Origin: Psophocarpus tetragonolobus
Lineage: Eukaryota; Streptophyta; Magnoliopsida; Fabales; Fabaceae
DNA length: 64,000 bases
Reading direction: 5' to 3'
NCBI GenBank assembly: GCA_037954015.1
Contig: CM075691.1
Coordinates: forward strand, 50,151,447-50,215,446
Part shown: one piece after another, positions 31,269-44,761 of the stretch
Numbering within the stretch: position 1 is the stretch's first letter
Layout of the letters: each line of letters starts with the position of its first letter
The notes under the pieces: model-generated
Databases searched by the model: none
The model's input: only the letters and a program-made list of their open reading frames with translations
Told to the model about the DNA's origin: nothing
Program-made: the position numbers and the translations under genes

Positions 31269-34200
31269 TTCTTTCTAAAAGATAATTTAATAGATCATTT
31301 AAAATTTCTTTATTAAAGATCATAACGGTAACGATCAATGGGCTTAATAAATGCTAAAAAATTTGCAATAGTTATCTTCTTTCTAAAAGATAATTTAAGA
31401 GATCATTTAAAATTTCTTTATTAAAGATCATAACGGTAACGATCAATGGGCCTAATAAATGCTAAAAAATTTGAAATAGTTATCTTCTTTCTAAAAGATA
31501 ATTTAATAGATCATTTAAAATTTCTTTATTAAAGATCATAACGGTAACGATCATTGGCCTAATAAATGCTAAAAAATATGAAATAGTTATCTTCTTTCTA
31601 AAAGATAATTTAATAGATCATTTAAAATTTCTTTATTAAAGATCATAACGGTAATGATCATTGGGCCTAATAAATGCTAAAAAATTTGAAATAGTTATCT
31701 TCTTTCTAAAAGATAATTTAAGAGATCATTTAAAATTTCTTTATTAAAGATCATAACGGTAACGATCATTGGGCCTAATAAATGCTAAAAAATATGAAAT
31801 AGTTATCTTCTTTCTAAAAGATAATTTAATAGATCATTTAAAATTTCTTTATTAAAGATCATAACGGTAACGATAAATGGGCCTAATAAATGCTAAAAAA
31901 TTTGAAATAGTTATATTCTTTCTAAAAGATTATTTAATAGATCATTTAAAATTTCTTTATTAAAGATCATAACGGTAACGATCAATGGGCCTAATAAATG
32001 CTAAAAAATTTGCAATAGTTATCTTCTTTCTAAAAGATAATTTTATTGATTATTTAAAATTTCTTTATTAAAGATCATAATGGTAACGATCAATGGGCCT
32101 AATAAATGCTAAAAAATTTGAAATAGTTATGTTCTTTCTAAAAGATTATTTAATAGATCATTTAAAATTTCTCTATTAAAGATCATAACGGTAACGATCA
32201 ATGGGCCTAATAAATGCTAAAAAATTTGAAATAGTTATGTTCTTTCTAAAAGATTATTTAATAGATCATTTAAAATTTCTTTATTAAAGATCATAACGGT
32301 AACGTTCAATGGGCCTAATAAATGCTAAAAAATTTGCAATAGTTATCTTCTTTCTAAAAGATAATTTAAGAGATCATTTAAAATTTCTTTATTAAAGATC
32401 ATAACGGTAACGATCATTGGCCTAATAAATGCTAAAAAATATGAAATAGTTATCTTCTTTCTAAAAGATAATTTAATAGATCATTTAAAATTTCTTTATT
32501 AAAGATCATAACGGTAACGATCAATGGGCTTAATAAATGCTAAAAAATTTGCAATAGTTATCTTCTTTCTAAAAGATAATTTAAGAGATCATTTAAAATT
32601 TCTTTATTAAAGATCATAACGGTAACGATCAATGGGCCTAATAAATGCTAAAAAATTTGAAATAGTTATCTTCTTTCTAAAAGATAATTTAATAGATCAT
32701 TTAAAATTTCTTTATTAAAGATCATAACGGTAACGATCATTGGCCTAATAAATGCTAAAAAATATGAAATAGTTATCTTCTTTCTAAAAGATAATTTAAT
32801 AGATCATTTAAAATTTCTTTATTAAAGATCATAACGGTAATGATCATTGGGCCTAATAAATGCTAAAAAATTTGAAATAGTTATCTTCTTTCTAAAAGAT
32901 AATTTAACAGATCATTTAAAATTTCTTTATTAAAGATCATAACGGTAACGATCATTGGGCCTAATAAATGCTAAAAAATATGAAATAGTTATCTTCTTTC
33001 TAAAAGATAATTTAATAGATCATTTAAAATTTCTTTATTAAAGATCATAACGGTAACGATAAATGGGCCTAATAAATGCTAAAAAATTTGAAATAGTTAT
33101 ATTCTTTCTAAAAGATAATTTAATAGATCATTTAAAATTTCTTTATTAAAGATCATAACGGTAACGATCAATGGGCTTAATAAATGCTAAAAAATTTGCA
33201 ATAGTTATCTTCTTTCTAAAAGATAATTTAAGAGATCATTTAAAATTTCTTTATTAAAGATCATAACGGTAACGATCAATGGGCCTAATAAATGCTAAAA
33301 AATTTGAAATAGTTATCTTCTTTCTAAAAGATAATTTAATAGATCATTTAAAATTTCTTTATTAAAGATCATAACGGTAATGATCATTGGGCCTAATAAA
33401 TTCTCAAAGATTGTAAATAATTATCTTCTTTCTAAAAGATAATTTAATAGATCATTTAAAATTTCGTTATTAAAGATCATAACGGTAACGATCAATGGGC
33501 CTAATAAATGCTAAAAGATTCTAAATAATTATCTTCTTTCTAAAAGATAATTTAATAGATCATTTAAAATTTCTTTATTAAAGATCATAACGGTAACGAT
33601 CATTGGCCTAATAAATGCTAAAAAATATGAAATAGTTATCTTCTTTCTAAAAGATAATTTAATAGATCATTTAAAATTTCTTTATTAAAGATCATAACGG
33701 TAACGATCATTGGCCTAATAAATGCTAAAAAATATGAAATAGTTATCTTCTTTCTAAAAGATAATTTAATAGATCATTTAAAATTTCTTTATTAAAGATC
33801 ATAACGGTAATGATCATTGGGCCTAATAAATGCTAAAAAATTTGAAATAGTTATCTTCTTTCTAAAAGATAATTTAAGAGATCATTGAAAATTTCTTTAT
33901 TAAAGATCATAACGGTAATGATCATTGGGCCTAATAAATGCTAAAAAATTTGAAATAGTTATCTTCTTTCTAAAAGATAATTTAAGAGATCATTTAAAAT
34001 TTCTTTATTAAAGATCATAACGGTAATGATCATTGGGCCTAATAAATGCTAAAAAATATGAAATAGTTATCTTCTTTCTAAAAGATAATTTAATAGATCA
34101 TTTAAAATTTCTTTATTAAAGATCATAACGGTAACGATCAATGGGCTTAATAAATGCTAAAAAATTTGCAATAGTTATCTTCTTTCTAAAAGATAATTTA

Positions 34201-34610
34201 AGAGATCATTTAAAATTTCTTTATTAAAGATCATAACGGTAACGATCAATGGGCCTAATAAATGCTAAAAAATTTGAAATAGTTATCTTCTTTCTAAAAG
34301 ATAATTTAATAGATCATTTAAAATTTCTTTATTAAAGATCATAACGGTAATGATCATTGGGCCTAATAAATTCTCAAAGATTGTAAATAATTATCTTCTT
34401 TCTAAAAGATAATTTAATAGATCATTTAAAATTTCGTTATTAAAGATCATAACGGTAACGATCAATGGGCCTAATAAATGCTAAAAGATTGTAAATAATT
34501 ATCTTCTTTCTAAAAGATAATTTAATAGATCATTTAAAATTTCTTTATTAAAGATCATAACGGTAACGATCATTGGCCTAATAAATGCTAAAAAATATGA
34601 AATAGTTATC
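31269..34610 (+). repeat. 3342-bp (31-monomer) tandem duplication, copy 2
   Basis: Second copy, directly abutting the first. It carries the same rare variants at 32040, 32303, 32908, 33521 and 33883. The identity over 31 monomers, compared with many differences between neighbouring monomers, marks this as a young event. After 34610 the monomer order changes, so there is no third copy. Confidence 0.88.
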
Positions 34611-35582
34611 TTCTTTCTAAAAGATAATTTAATAGATCATTTAAAATTTCTTTATTAAAGATCATAACGGTAATGATCATTGGGCCTAATAAATGCTAAA
34701 AAATATGAAATAGTTATCTTCTTTCTAAAAGATAATTTAATAGATCATTTAAAATTTCTTTATTAAAGATCATAACGGTAATGATCATTGGGCCTAATAA
34801 ATGCTAAAAAATTTGAAATAGTTATCTTCTTTCTAAAAGATAATTTAAGAGATCATTTAAAATTTCTTTATTAAAGATCATAACGGTAACGATCATTGGG
34901 CCTAATAAATGCTAAAAAATACGAAATAGTTATCTTCTTTCTAAAAGATAATTTAATAAATCATTTAAAATTTCTTTATTAAAGATCATAACGGTAACGA
35001 TAAATGGGCCTAATAAATGCTAAAAAATTTGAAATAGTTATGTTCTTTCTAAAAGATTATTTAATAGATCATTTAAAATTTCTTTATTAAAGATCATAAC
35101 GGTAACGATCAATGGGCCTAATAAATGCTAAAAAATATGAAATAGTTATCTTCTTTCTAAAAGATAATTTAATAGATCATTTAAAATTTCTTTATTAAAG
35201 ATCATAACGGTAATGATCATTGGGCCTAATAAATGCTAAAAAATATGAAATAGTTATCTTCTTTCTAAAAGATAATTTAATAGATCATTTAAAATTTCTT
35301 TATTAAAGATCATAACGGTAATGATCATTGGGCCTAATAAATGCTAAAAAATTTGAAATAGTTATCTTCTTTCTAAAAGATAATTTAAGAGATCATTTAA
35401 AATTTCTTTATTAAAGATCATAACGGTAACGATCATTGGGCCTAATAAATGCTAAAAAATATGAAATAGTTATCTTCTTTCTAAAAGATAATTTAATAAA
35501 TCATTTAAAATTTCTTTATTAAAGATCATAACGGTAACGATAAATGGGCCTAATAAATGCTAAAAAATTTGAAATAGTTATC
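34611..35582 (+). repeat. 540-bp (5-monomer) tandem repeat at a transition
   Basis: 34611-35150 is a 5-monomer block, repeated for four monomers and a partly matching fifth from 35151. The order is ATGATC with TATG end, ATGATC with TTTG end, AAGAGATC, AATAAATC with GATAAATGGG, then GATTATT. The AATAAATC variant is first seen here (units at 34935 and 35475) and later becomes a constant part of the right-hand repeats. A private C in TACGAAATAG lies near 34922. The segment from 33856 to about 35128 is also copied 1727 bp downstream (35583 to about 36855). Confidence 0.78.
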
Positions 35583-36014
35583 TTCTTTCTAAAAGATAAT
35601 TTAAGAGATCATTGAAAATTTCTTTATTAAAGATCATAACGGTAATGATCATTGGGCCTAATAAATGCTAAAAAATTTGAAATAGTTATCTTCTTTCTAA
35701 AAGATAATTTAAGAGATCATTTAAAATTTCTTTATTAAAGATCATAACGGTAATGATCATTGGGCCTAATAAATGCTAAAAAATATGAAATAGTTATCTT
35801 CTTTCTAAAAGATAATTTAATAGATCATTTAAAATTTCTTTATTAAAGATCATAACGGTAACGATCAATGGGCTTAATAAATGCTAAAAAATTTGCAATA
35901 GTTATCTTCTTTCTAAAAGATAATTTAAGAGATCATTTAAAATTTCTTTATTAAAGATCATAACGGTAACTATCAATGGGCCTAATAAATGCTAAAAAAT
36001 TTGAAATAGTTATC

Positions 36015-38927
36015 TTCTTTCTAAAAGATAATTTAATAGATCATTTAAAATTTCTTTATTAAAGATCATAACGGTAATGATCATTGGGCCTAATAAATTC
36101 TCAAAGATTGTAAATAATTATCTTCTTTCTAAAAGATAATTTAATAGATCATTTAAAATTTCGTTATTAAAGATCATAACGGTAACGATCAATGGGCCTA
36201 ATAAATGCTAAAAGATTGTAAATAATTATCTTCTTTCTAAAAGATAATTTAATAGATCATTTAAAATTTCTTTATTAAAGATCATAACGGTAACGATCAT
36301 TGGCCTAATAAATGCTAAAAAATATGAAATAGTTATCTTCTTTCTAAAAGATAATTTAATAGATCATTTAAAATTTCTTTATTAAAGATCATAACGGTAA
36401 TGATCATTGGGCCTAATAAATGCTAAAAAATATGAAATAGTTATCTTCTTTCTAAAAGATAATTTAATAGATCATTTAAAATTTCTTTATTAAAGATCAT
36501 AACGGTAATGATCATTGGGCCTAATAAATGCTAAAAAATTTGAAATAGTTATCTTCTTTCTAAAAGATAATTTAAGAGATCATTTAAAATTTCTTTATTA
36601 AAGATCATAACGGTAACGATCATTGGGCCTAATAAATGCTAAAAAATATGAAATAGTTATCTTCTTTCTAAAAGATAATTTAATAAATCATTTAAAATTT
36701 CTTTATTAAAGATCATAACGGTAACGATAAATGGGCCTAATAAATGCTAAAAAATTTGAAATAGTTATGTTCTTTCTAAAAGATTATTTAATAGATCATT
36801 TAAAATTTCTTTATTAAAGATCATAACGGTAACGATCAATGGGCCTAATAAATGCTAAAAAATTTGCAATAGTTATCTTCTTTCTAAAAGATAATTTTAT
36901 TGATCATTTAAAATTTCTTTATTAAAGATCATAATGGTAACGATAAATGGGCCTAATAAATGCTAAAAAATTTGAAATAGTTATGTTCTTTCTAAAAGAT
37001 TATTTAATAGATCATTTAAAATTTCTTTATTAAAGATCATAACGGTAACGATCAATGGGCCTAATAAATGCTAAAAAATTTGAAATAGTTATGTTCTTTC
37101 TAAAAGATTATTTAATAGATCATTTAAAATTTGTTTATTAAAGATCATAACGGTAACGATCAATGGGCCTAATAAATGCTAAAAAATTTGAAATAGTTAT
37201 CTTCTTTCTAAAAGATAATTTAATAGATCATTTAAAATTTCTTTATTAAAGATCATAACGGTAATGATCATTGGGCCTAATAAATTCTCAAAGATTGTAA
37301 ATAATTATCTTCTTTCTAAAAGATAATTTAATAGATCATTTAAAATTTCTTTATTAAAGATCATAACGGTAACGATCAATGGGCCTAATAAATGCTAAAA
37401 AATTTGAAATAGTTATGTTCTTTCTAAATGATTATTTAATAGATCATTTAAAATTTCTTTATTAAAGATCATAACGGTAACGATCAATGGGCCTAATAAA
37501 TGCTAAAAAATTTGAAATAGTTATCTTCTTTCTAAAAGATAATTTAATAGATCATTTAAAATTTCTTTATTAAAGATCATAACGGTAATGATCATTGGGC
37601 CTAATAAATTCTCAAAGATTGTAAATAATTATCTTCTTTCTAAAAGATAATTTAATAGATCATTTAAAATTTCGTTATTAAAGATCATAACGGTAACGAT
37701 CAATGGGCCTAATAAATGCTAAAAGATTGTAAATAATTATCTTCTTTCTAAAAGATAATTTAATAGATCATTTAAAATTTCTTTATTAAAGATCATAACG
37801 GTAACGATCATTGGCCTAATAAATGCTAAAAAATATGAAATAGTTATCTTCTTTCTAAAAGATAATTTAATAGATCATTTAAAATTTCTTTATTAAAGAT
37901 CATAACGGTAATGATCATTGGGCCTAATAAATGCTAAAAAATATGAAATAGTTATCTTCTTTCTAAAAGATAATTTAATAGATCATTTAAAATTTCTTTA
38001 TTAAAGATCATAACGGTAATGATCATTGGGCCTAATAAATGCTAAAAAATTTGAAATAGTTATCTTCTTTCTAAAAGATAATTTAAGAGATCATTTAAAA
38101 TTTCTTTATTAAAGATCATAACGGTAACGATCATTGGGCCTAATAAATGCTAAAAAATATGAAATAGTTATCTTCTTTATAAAAGATAATTTAATAAATC
38201 ATTTAAAATTTCTTTATTAAAGATCATAACGGTAACGATAAATGGGCCTAATAAATGCTAAAAAATTTGAAATAGTTATGTTCTTTCTAAAAGATTATTT
38301 AATAGATCATTTAAAATTTCTTTATTAAAGATCATAACGGTAACGATCAATGGGCCTAATAAATGCTAAAAAATTTGCAATAGTTATCTTCTTTCTAAAA
38401 GATAATTTTATTGATCATTTAAAATTTCTTTATTAAAGATCATAATGGTAACGATAAATGGGCCTAATAAATGCTAAAAAATTTGAAATAGTTATGTTCT
38501 TTCTAAAAGATTATTTAATAGATCATTTAAAATTTCTTTATTAAAGATCATAACGGTAACGATCAATGGGCCTAATAAATGCTAAAAAATTTGAAATAGT
38601 TATGTTCTTTCTAAAAGATTATTTAATAGATCATTTAAAATTTGTTTATTAAAGATCATAACGGTAACGATCAATGGGCCTAATAAATGCTAAAAAATTT
38701 GAAATAGTTATCTTCTTTCTAAAAGATAATTTAATAGATCATTTAAAATTTCTTTATTAAAGATCATAACGGTAATGATCATTGGGCCTAATAAATTCTC
38801 AAACATTGTAAATAATTATCTTCTTTCTAAAAGATAATTTAATAGATCATTTAAAATTTCTTTATTAAAGATCATAACGGTAACGATCAATGGGCCTAAT
38901 AAATGCTAAAAAATTTGAAATAGTTAT
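36015..38927 (+). repeat. 1511-bp (14-monomer) tandem duplication
   Basis: 36015-37416 matches 37526-38927 at 1511 bp. The rare AAAATTTGTTTATT variant occurs at 37133 and 38644, and AATAAATC at 36681 and 38192. Private changes since duplication include CTTTCTAAATGATT near 37427, CTTTATAAAAG near 38178 and CAAACATTG near 38804. This is the last region where the older ATGGTAAC unit is seen. Confidence 0.82.
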
Positions 38928-39143
38928 CTTCTTTCTAAAAGATAATTTTATTGATCATTTAAAATTTCTTTATTAAAGATCATAACGGTAATGATCATTG
39001 GGCCTAATAAATTCTAAAAGATTGTAAATAATTATCTTCTTTCTAAAAGATAATTTAATTGATCATTTAAAATTTCTTTATTAAAGATCATAACGGTAAC
39101 GATCATTGGCCTAATAAATGCTAAAAAATATGAAATAGTTATC

Positions 39144-42058
39144 TTCTTTCTAAAAGATAATTTAATAGATCATTTAAAATTTCTTTATTAAAGATCATAA
39201 CGGTAACAATCAATGGGCCTAATAAATGCTAAAAAATTTGCAATAGTTATCTTCTTTCTAAAAGATAATTTAATTAATCATTTAAAATTTCTTTATTAAA
39301 GATCATAACGGTAATGATCATTGGGCCTAATAAATTCTAAAAGATTGTAAATAATTATCTTCTTTCTAAAAGATAATTTAATAGATCATTTAAAATTTCT
39401 TTATTAAAGATCATAACGGTAACGATCAATGGGCCTAATAAATGCTAAAAAATTTAAATAGTTATCTTCTTTCTAAAAGATAATTTTATTGATCATTTAA
39501 AATTTCTTTATTAAAGATCATAACGGTAATGATCATTGGGCCTAATAAATTCTAAAAGATTGTAACTAATTATCTTCTTTCTAAAAGATAATTTAATAGA
39601 TCATTTAAAATTTCTTTATTAAAGATCATAACGGTAACGATCATTGGCCTAATAAATGCTAAAAAATATGAAATAGTTATCTTCTTTCTAAAAGATAATT
39701 TAATAGATAATTTAAAATTTCTTTATTAAAGATCATAACGGTAACGATCAATGGGCTTAATAAATGCTAAAAAATTTGAAATAGTTATCTTCTTTCTAAA
39801 AGATAATTTAAGAGATCATTTAAAATTTCTTTATTAAAGATCATAACGGTAACGATCATTGGGCCTAATAAATGCTAAAAGATTGTAAATAATTATCTTC
39901 TTTCTAAAAGATAATTTAATAAATCATTTAAAATTTCTTTATTAAAGATCATAACAGTAACGATAAATGGGCCTAATAAATGCTAAAAAATTTGAAATAG
40001 TTATGTTCTTTCTAAAAGATTATTTAATAGATCATTTAAAATTTCTTTATTAAAGATCATAACGGTAACGATCAATGGGCCTAATAAATGCTAAAAAATT
40101 TGCAATAGTTATCTTCTTTCTAAAAGATAATTTAATTGATCATTTAAAATTTCTTAATTAAAGATCATAACGGTAATGATCGTTGGGCCTAATAAATTCT
40201 AAAAGATTGTAAAATAATTATCTTCTTTCTAAAAGATAATTTAATAGATCATTTAAAATTTCTTTATTAAAGATCATAACGGTAACGATCAATGGGCCTA
40301 ATAAATGCTAAAAAATTTGAAATAGTTATCTTCTTTCTAAAAGATAATTTAATAGATCATTTAAAATTTCTTTATTAAAGATCATAACGGTAATGATCAT
40401 TGGGCCTAATAAATTCTCAAAGATTGTAAATAATTATCTTCTCTCTAAAAGATAATTTAATAGATCATTTAAAATTTCTTTATTAAAGATCATAACGGTA
40501 ACGATCAATGGGCCTAATAAATGCTAAAAAATTTGAAATAGTTATCTTCTTTCTAAAAGATAATTTAAGAGATCATTTAAAATTTCTTTATTAAAGATCA
40601 TAACGGTAACGATCATTGGGCCTAATAAATGCTAAAAGATTGTAAATAATTATCTTCTTTCTAAAAGATAATTTAATAAATCATTTAAAATTTCTTTATT
40701 AAAGATCATAACGGTAACGATAAATGGGCCTAATAAATGCTAAAAAATTTGAAATAGTTGTGTTCTTTCTAAAAGATTATTTAATAGATCATTTAAAATT
40801 TCTTTATTAAAGATCATAACGGTAACGATCAATGGGCCTAATAAATGCTAAAAAATTTGCAATAGTTATCTTCTTTCTAAAAGATAATTTAATTGATCAT
40901 TTAAAATTTCTTTATTAAAGATCATAACGGTAATGATCATTGGGCCTAATAAATTCTAAAAGATTGTAAATAATTATCTTCTTTCTAAAAGATAATTTAA
41001 TAGATCATTTAAAATTTCTTTATTAAAGGTCATAACGGTAACGGTCAATGGGCCTAATAAATGCTAAAAAATTTGAAATAGTTATCTTCTTTCTAAAAGA
41101 TAATTTTATTGATCATTTAAAATTTCTTTATTAAAGATCATAACGGTAACGATCATTGGGCCTAATAAATGCTAAAAGATTGTAAATAATTATCTTCTTT
41201 CTAAAAGATAATTTAATAAATCATTTAAAATTTCTTTATTAAAGATCATAACAGTAACGATAAATGGGCCTAATAAATGCTAAAAAATTTGAAATAGTTA
41301 TGTTCTTTCTAAAAGATTATTTAATAGATCATTTAAAATTTCTTTATTAAAGATCATAACGGTAACGATCAATGGGCCTAATAAATGCTAAAAAATTTGC
41401 AATAGTTATCTTCTTTCTAAAAGATAATTTAATTGATCATTTAAAATTTCTTAATTAAAGATCATAACGGTAATGATCGTTGGGCCTAATAAATTCTAAA
41501 AGATTGTAAAATAATTATCTTCTTTCTAAAAGATAATTTAATAGATCATTTAAAATTTCTTTATTAAAGATCATAACGGTAACGATCAATGGGCCTAATA
41601 AATGCTAAAAAATTTGAAATAGTTATCTTCTTTCTAAAAGATAATTTAATAGATCATTTAAAATTTCTTTATTAAAGATCATAACGGTAATGATCATTGG
41701 GCCTAATAAATTCTAAAAGATTGTAAATAATTATCTTCTTTCTAAAAGATAATTTAATAGATCATTTAAAATTTCTTTATTAAAGATCATAACGGTAACG
41801 ATCAATGGGCCTAATAAATGCTAAAAAATTTGAAATAGTTATCTTCTTTCTAAAAGATAATTTTATTGATCATTTAAAATTTCTTTATTAAAGATCATAA
41901 CGGTAATGATCAATGGGCCTAATAAATTCTAAAAGATTGTAAATAATTATCTTCTTTCTAAAAGATAATTTAATAAATCATTTAAAATTTCTTTATTAAA
42001 GATCATAACAGTAACGATAAATGGGCCTAATAAATGCTAAAAAATTTGAAATAGTTAT
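39144..42058 (+). repeat. 2915-bp segment duplicated 6591 bp downstream, copy 1
   Basis: This 27-monomer segment matches 45735-48649 at an exact 6591-bp offset. Rare shared variants are GTAACAATCAATGGG (39201 and 45792), the 1-bp-deleted AATTTAAATAG (39451 and 46042), AGATAATTTAAAA near 39706 and 46297, GTTGTG (40757 and 47348) and ACGGTCAATG (41041 and 47632). I noticed few differences, for example ATGATCAATGGG near 41909 against ATGATCATTGGG. The copies are not adjacent; 3676 bp of related array lies between them. Confidence 0.86.
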
Positions 42059-44761
42059 GTTCTTTCTAAAAGATTATTTAATAGATCATTTAAAATTTCT
42101 TTATTAAAGATCATAACGGTAACGATCAATGGGCCTAATAAATGCTAAAAAATTTGAAATAGTTATCTTCTTTCTAAAAGATAATTTTATTGATCATTTA
42201 AAATTTCTTTATTAAAGATCATAACGGTAACGATCAATGGGCTTAATAAATGCTAAAAAATTTGAAATAGTTATCTTCTTTCTAAAAGATAATTTAAGAG
42301 ATCATTTAAAATTTCTTTATTAAAGATCATAACGGTAACGATCATTGGGCCTAATAAATGCTAAAAGATTGTAAATAATTATCTTCTTTCTAAAAGATAA
42401 TTTAATAAATCATTTAAAATTTCTTTATTAAAGATCATAACAGTAACGATAAATGGGCCTAATAAATGCTAAAAAATTTGAAATAGTTATGTTCTTTCTA
42501 AAAGATTATTTAATAGATCATTTAAAATTTCTTTATTAAAGATCATAACGGTAACGATCAATGGGCCTAATAAATGCTAAAAAATTTGCAATAGTTATCT
42601 TCTTTCTAAAAGATAATTTAATTGATCATTTAAAATTTCTTAATTAAAGATCATAACGGTAATGATCGTTGGGCCTAATAAATTCTAAAAGATTGTAAAA
42701 TAATTATCTTCTTTCTAAAAGATAATTTAATAGATCATTTAAAATTTCTTTATTAAAGATCATAACGGTAACGATCAATGGGCCTAATAAATGCTAAAAA
42801 ATTTGAAATAGTTATCTTCTTTCTAAAAGATAATTTAATAGATCATTTAAAATTTCTTTATTAAAGATCATAACGGTAATGATCATTGGGCCTAATAAAT
42901 TCTCAAAGATTGTAAATAATTATCTTCTCTCTAAAAGATAATTTAATAGATCATTTAAAATTTCTTTATTAAAGATCATAACGGTAACGATCAATGGGCC
43001 TAATAAATGCTAAAAAATTTGAAATAGTTATCTTCTTTCTAAAAGATAATTTAAGAGATCATTTAAAATTTCTTTATTAAAGATCATAACGGTAACGATC
43101 ATTGGGCCTAATAAATGCTAAAAGATTGTAAATAATTATCTTCTTTCTAAAAGATAATTTAATAAATCATTTAAAATTTCTTTATTAAAGATCATAACGG
43201 TAACGATAAATGGGCCTAATAAATGCTAAAAAATTTGAAATAGTTGTGTTCTTTCTAAAAGATTATTTAATAGATCATTTAAAATTTCTTTATTAAAGAT
43301 CATAACGGTAACGATCAATGGGCCTAATAAATGCTAAAAAATTTGCAATAGTTATCTTCTTTCTAAAAGATAATTTTATTGATCATTTAAAATTTCTTTA
43401 TTAAAGATCATAACGGTAACGATCAATGGGCTTAATAAATGCTAAAAAATTTGAAATAGTTATGTTCTTTCTAAAAGATAATTTAATAGATCATTTAAAA
43501 TTTCTTTATTAAAGATCATAACGGTAACGATCAATGGGCCTAATAAATGCTAAAAAATTTGAAATAGTTATCTTCTTTCTAAAAGATAATTTTATTGATC
43601 ATTTAAAATTTCTTTATTAAAGATCATAACGGTAACGATCAATGGGCTTAATAAATGCTAAAAAATTTGAAATAGTTATCTTCTTTCTAAAAGATAATTT
43701 AAGAGATCATTTAAAATTTCTTTATTAAAGATCATAACGGTAACGATCATTGGGCCTAATAAATGCTAAAAGATTGTAAATAATTATCTTCTTTCTAAAA
43801 GATAATTTAATAAATCATTTAAAATTTCTTTATTAAAGATCATAACAGTAACGATAAATGGGCCTAATAAATGCTAAAAAATTTGAAATAGTTATGTTCT
43901 TTCTAAAAGATTATTTAATAGATCATTTAAAATTTCTTTATTAAAGATCATAACGGTAACGATCAATGGGCCTAATAAATGCTAAAAAATTTGCAATAGT
44001 TATCTTCTTTCTAAAAGATAATTTAATTGATCATTTAAAATTTCTTAATTAAAGATCATAACGGTAATGATCGTTGGGCCTAATAAATTCTAAAAGATTG
44101 TAAAATAATTATCTTCTTTCTAAAAGATAATTTAATAGATCATTTAAAATTTCTTTATTAAAGATCATAACGGTAACGATCAATGGGCCTAATAAATGCT
44201 AAAAAATTTGAAATAGTTATCTTCTTTCTAAAAGATAATTTAATAGATCATTTAAAATTTCTTTATTAAAGATCATAACGGTAATGATCATTGGGCCTAA
44301 TAAATTCTCAAAGATTGTAAATAATTATCTTCTCTCTAAAAGATAATTTAATAGATCATTTAAAATTTCTTTATTAAAGATCATAACGGTAACGATCAAT
44401 GGGCCTAATAAATGCTAAAAAATTTGAAATAGTTATCTTCTTTCTAAAAGATAATTTAAGAGATCATTTAAAATTTCTTTATTAAAGATCATAACGGTAA
44501 CGATCATTGGGCCTAATAAATGCTAAAAGATTGTAAATAATTATCTTCTTTCTAAAAGATAATTTAATAAATCATTTAAAATTTCTTTATTAAAGATCAT
44601 AACGGTAACGATAAATGGGCCTAATAAATGCTAAAAAATTTGAAATAGTTGTGTTCTTTCTAAAAGATTATTTAATAGATCATTTAAAATTTCTTTATTA
44701 AAGATCATAACGGTAACGATCAATGGGCCTAATAAATGCTAAAAAATTTGCAATAGTTATC
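39790..44761 (+). repeat. 10-monomer block (1081 bp), three copies here and a fourth at 46381
   Basis: The same ten-unit order occurs at 39790-40870, 42276-43356, 43681-44761 and 46381-47461. The order is AAGAGATC; AATAAATC with ACAGTAAC; GATTATT; the 109-bp GATCGTTGGG unit; a consensus-like unit; ATTCTCAAAG; a TTCTCTCT start; AAGAGATC; AATAAATC ending GTTGTG; then GATTATT with TTTGCAATAG. Nine 108-bp units plus one 109-bp unit give 1081 bp. Spacings are 2486, 1405 and 2700 bp. The conserved block with variable filler shows repeated exchange at different points. Confidence 0.83.
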
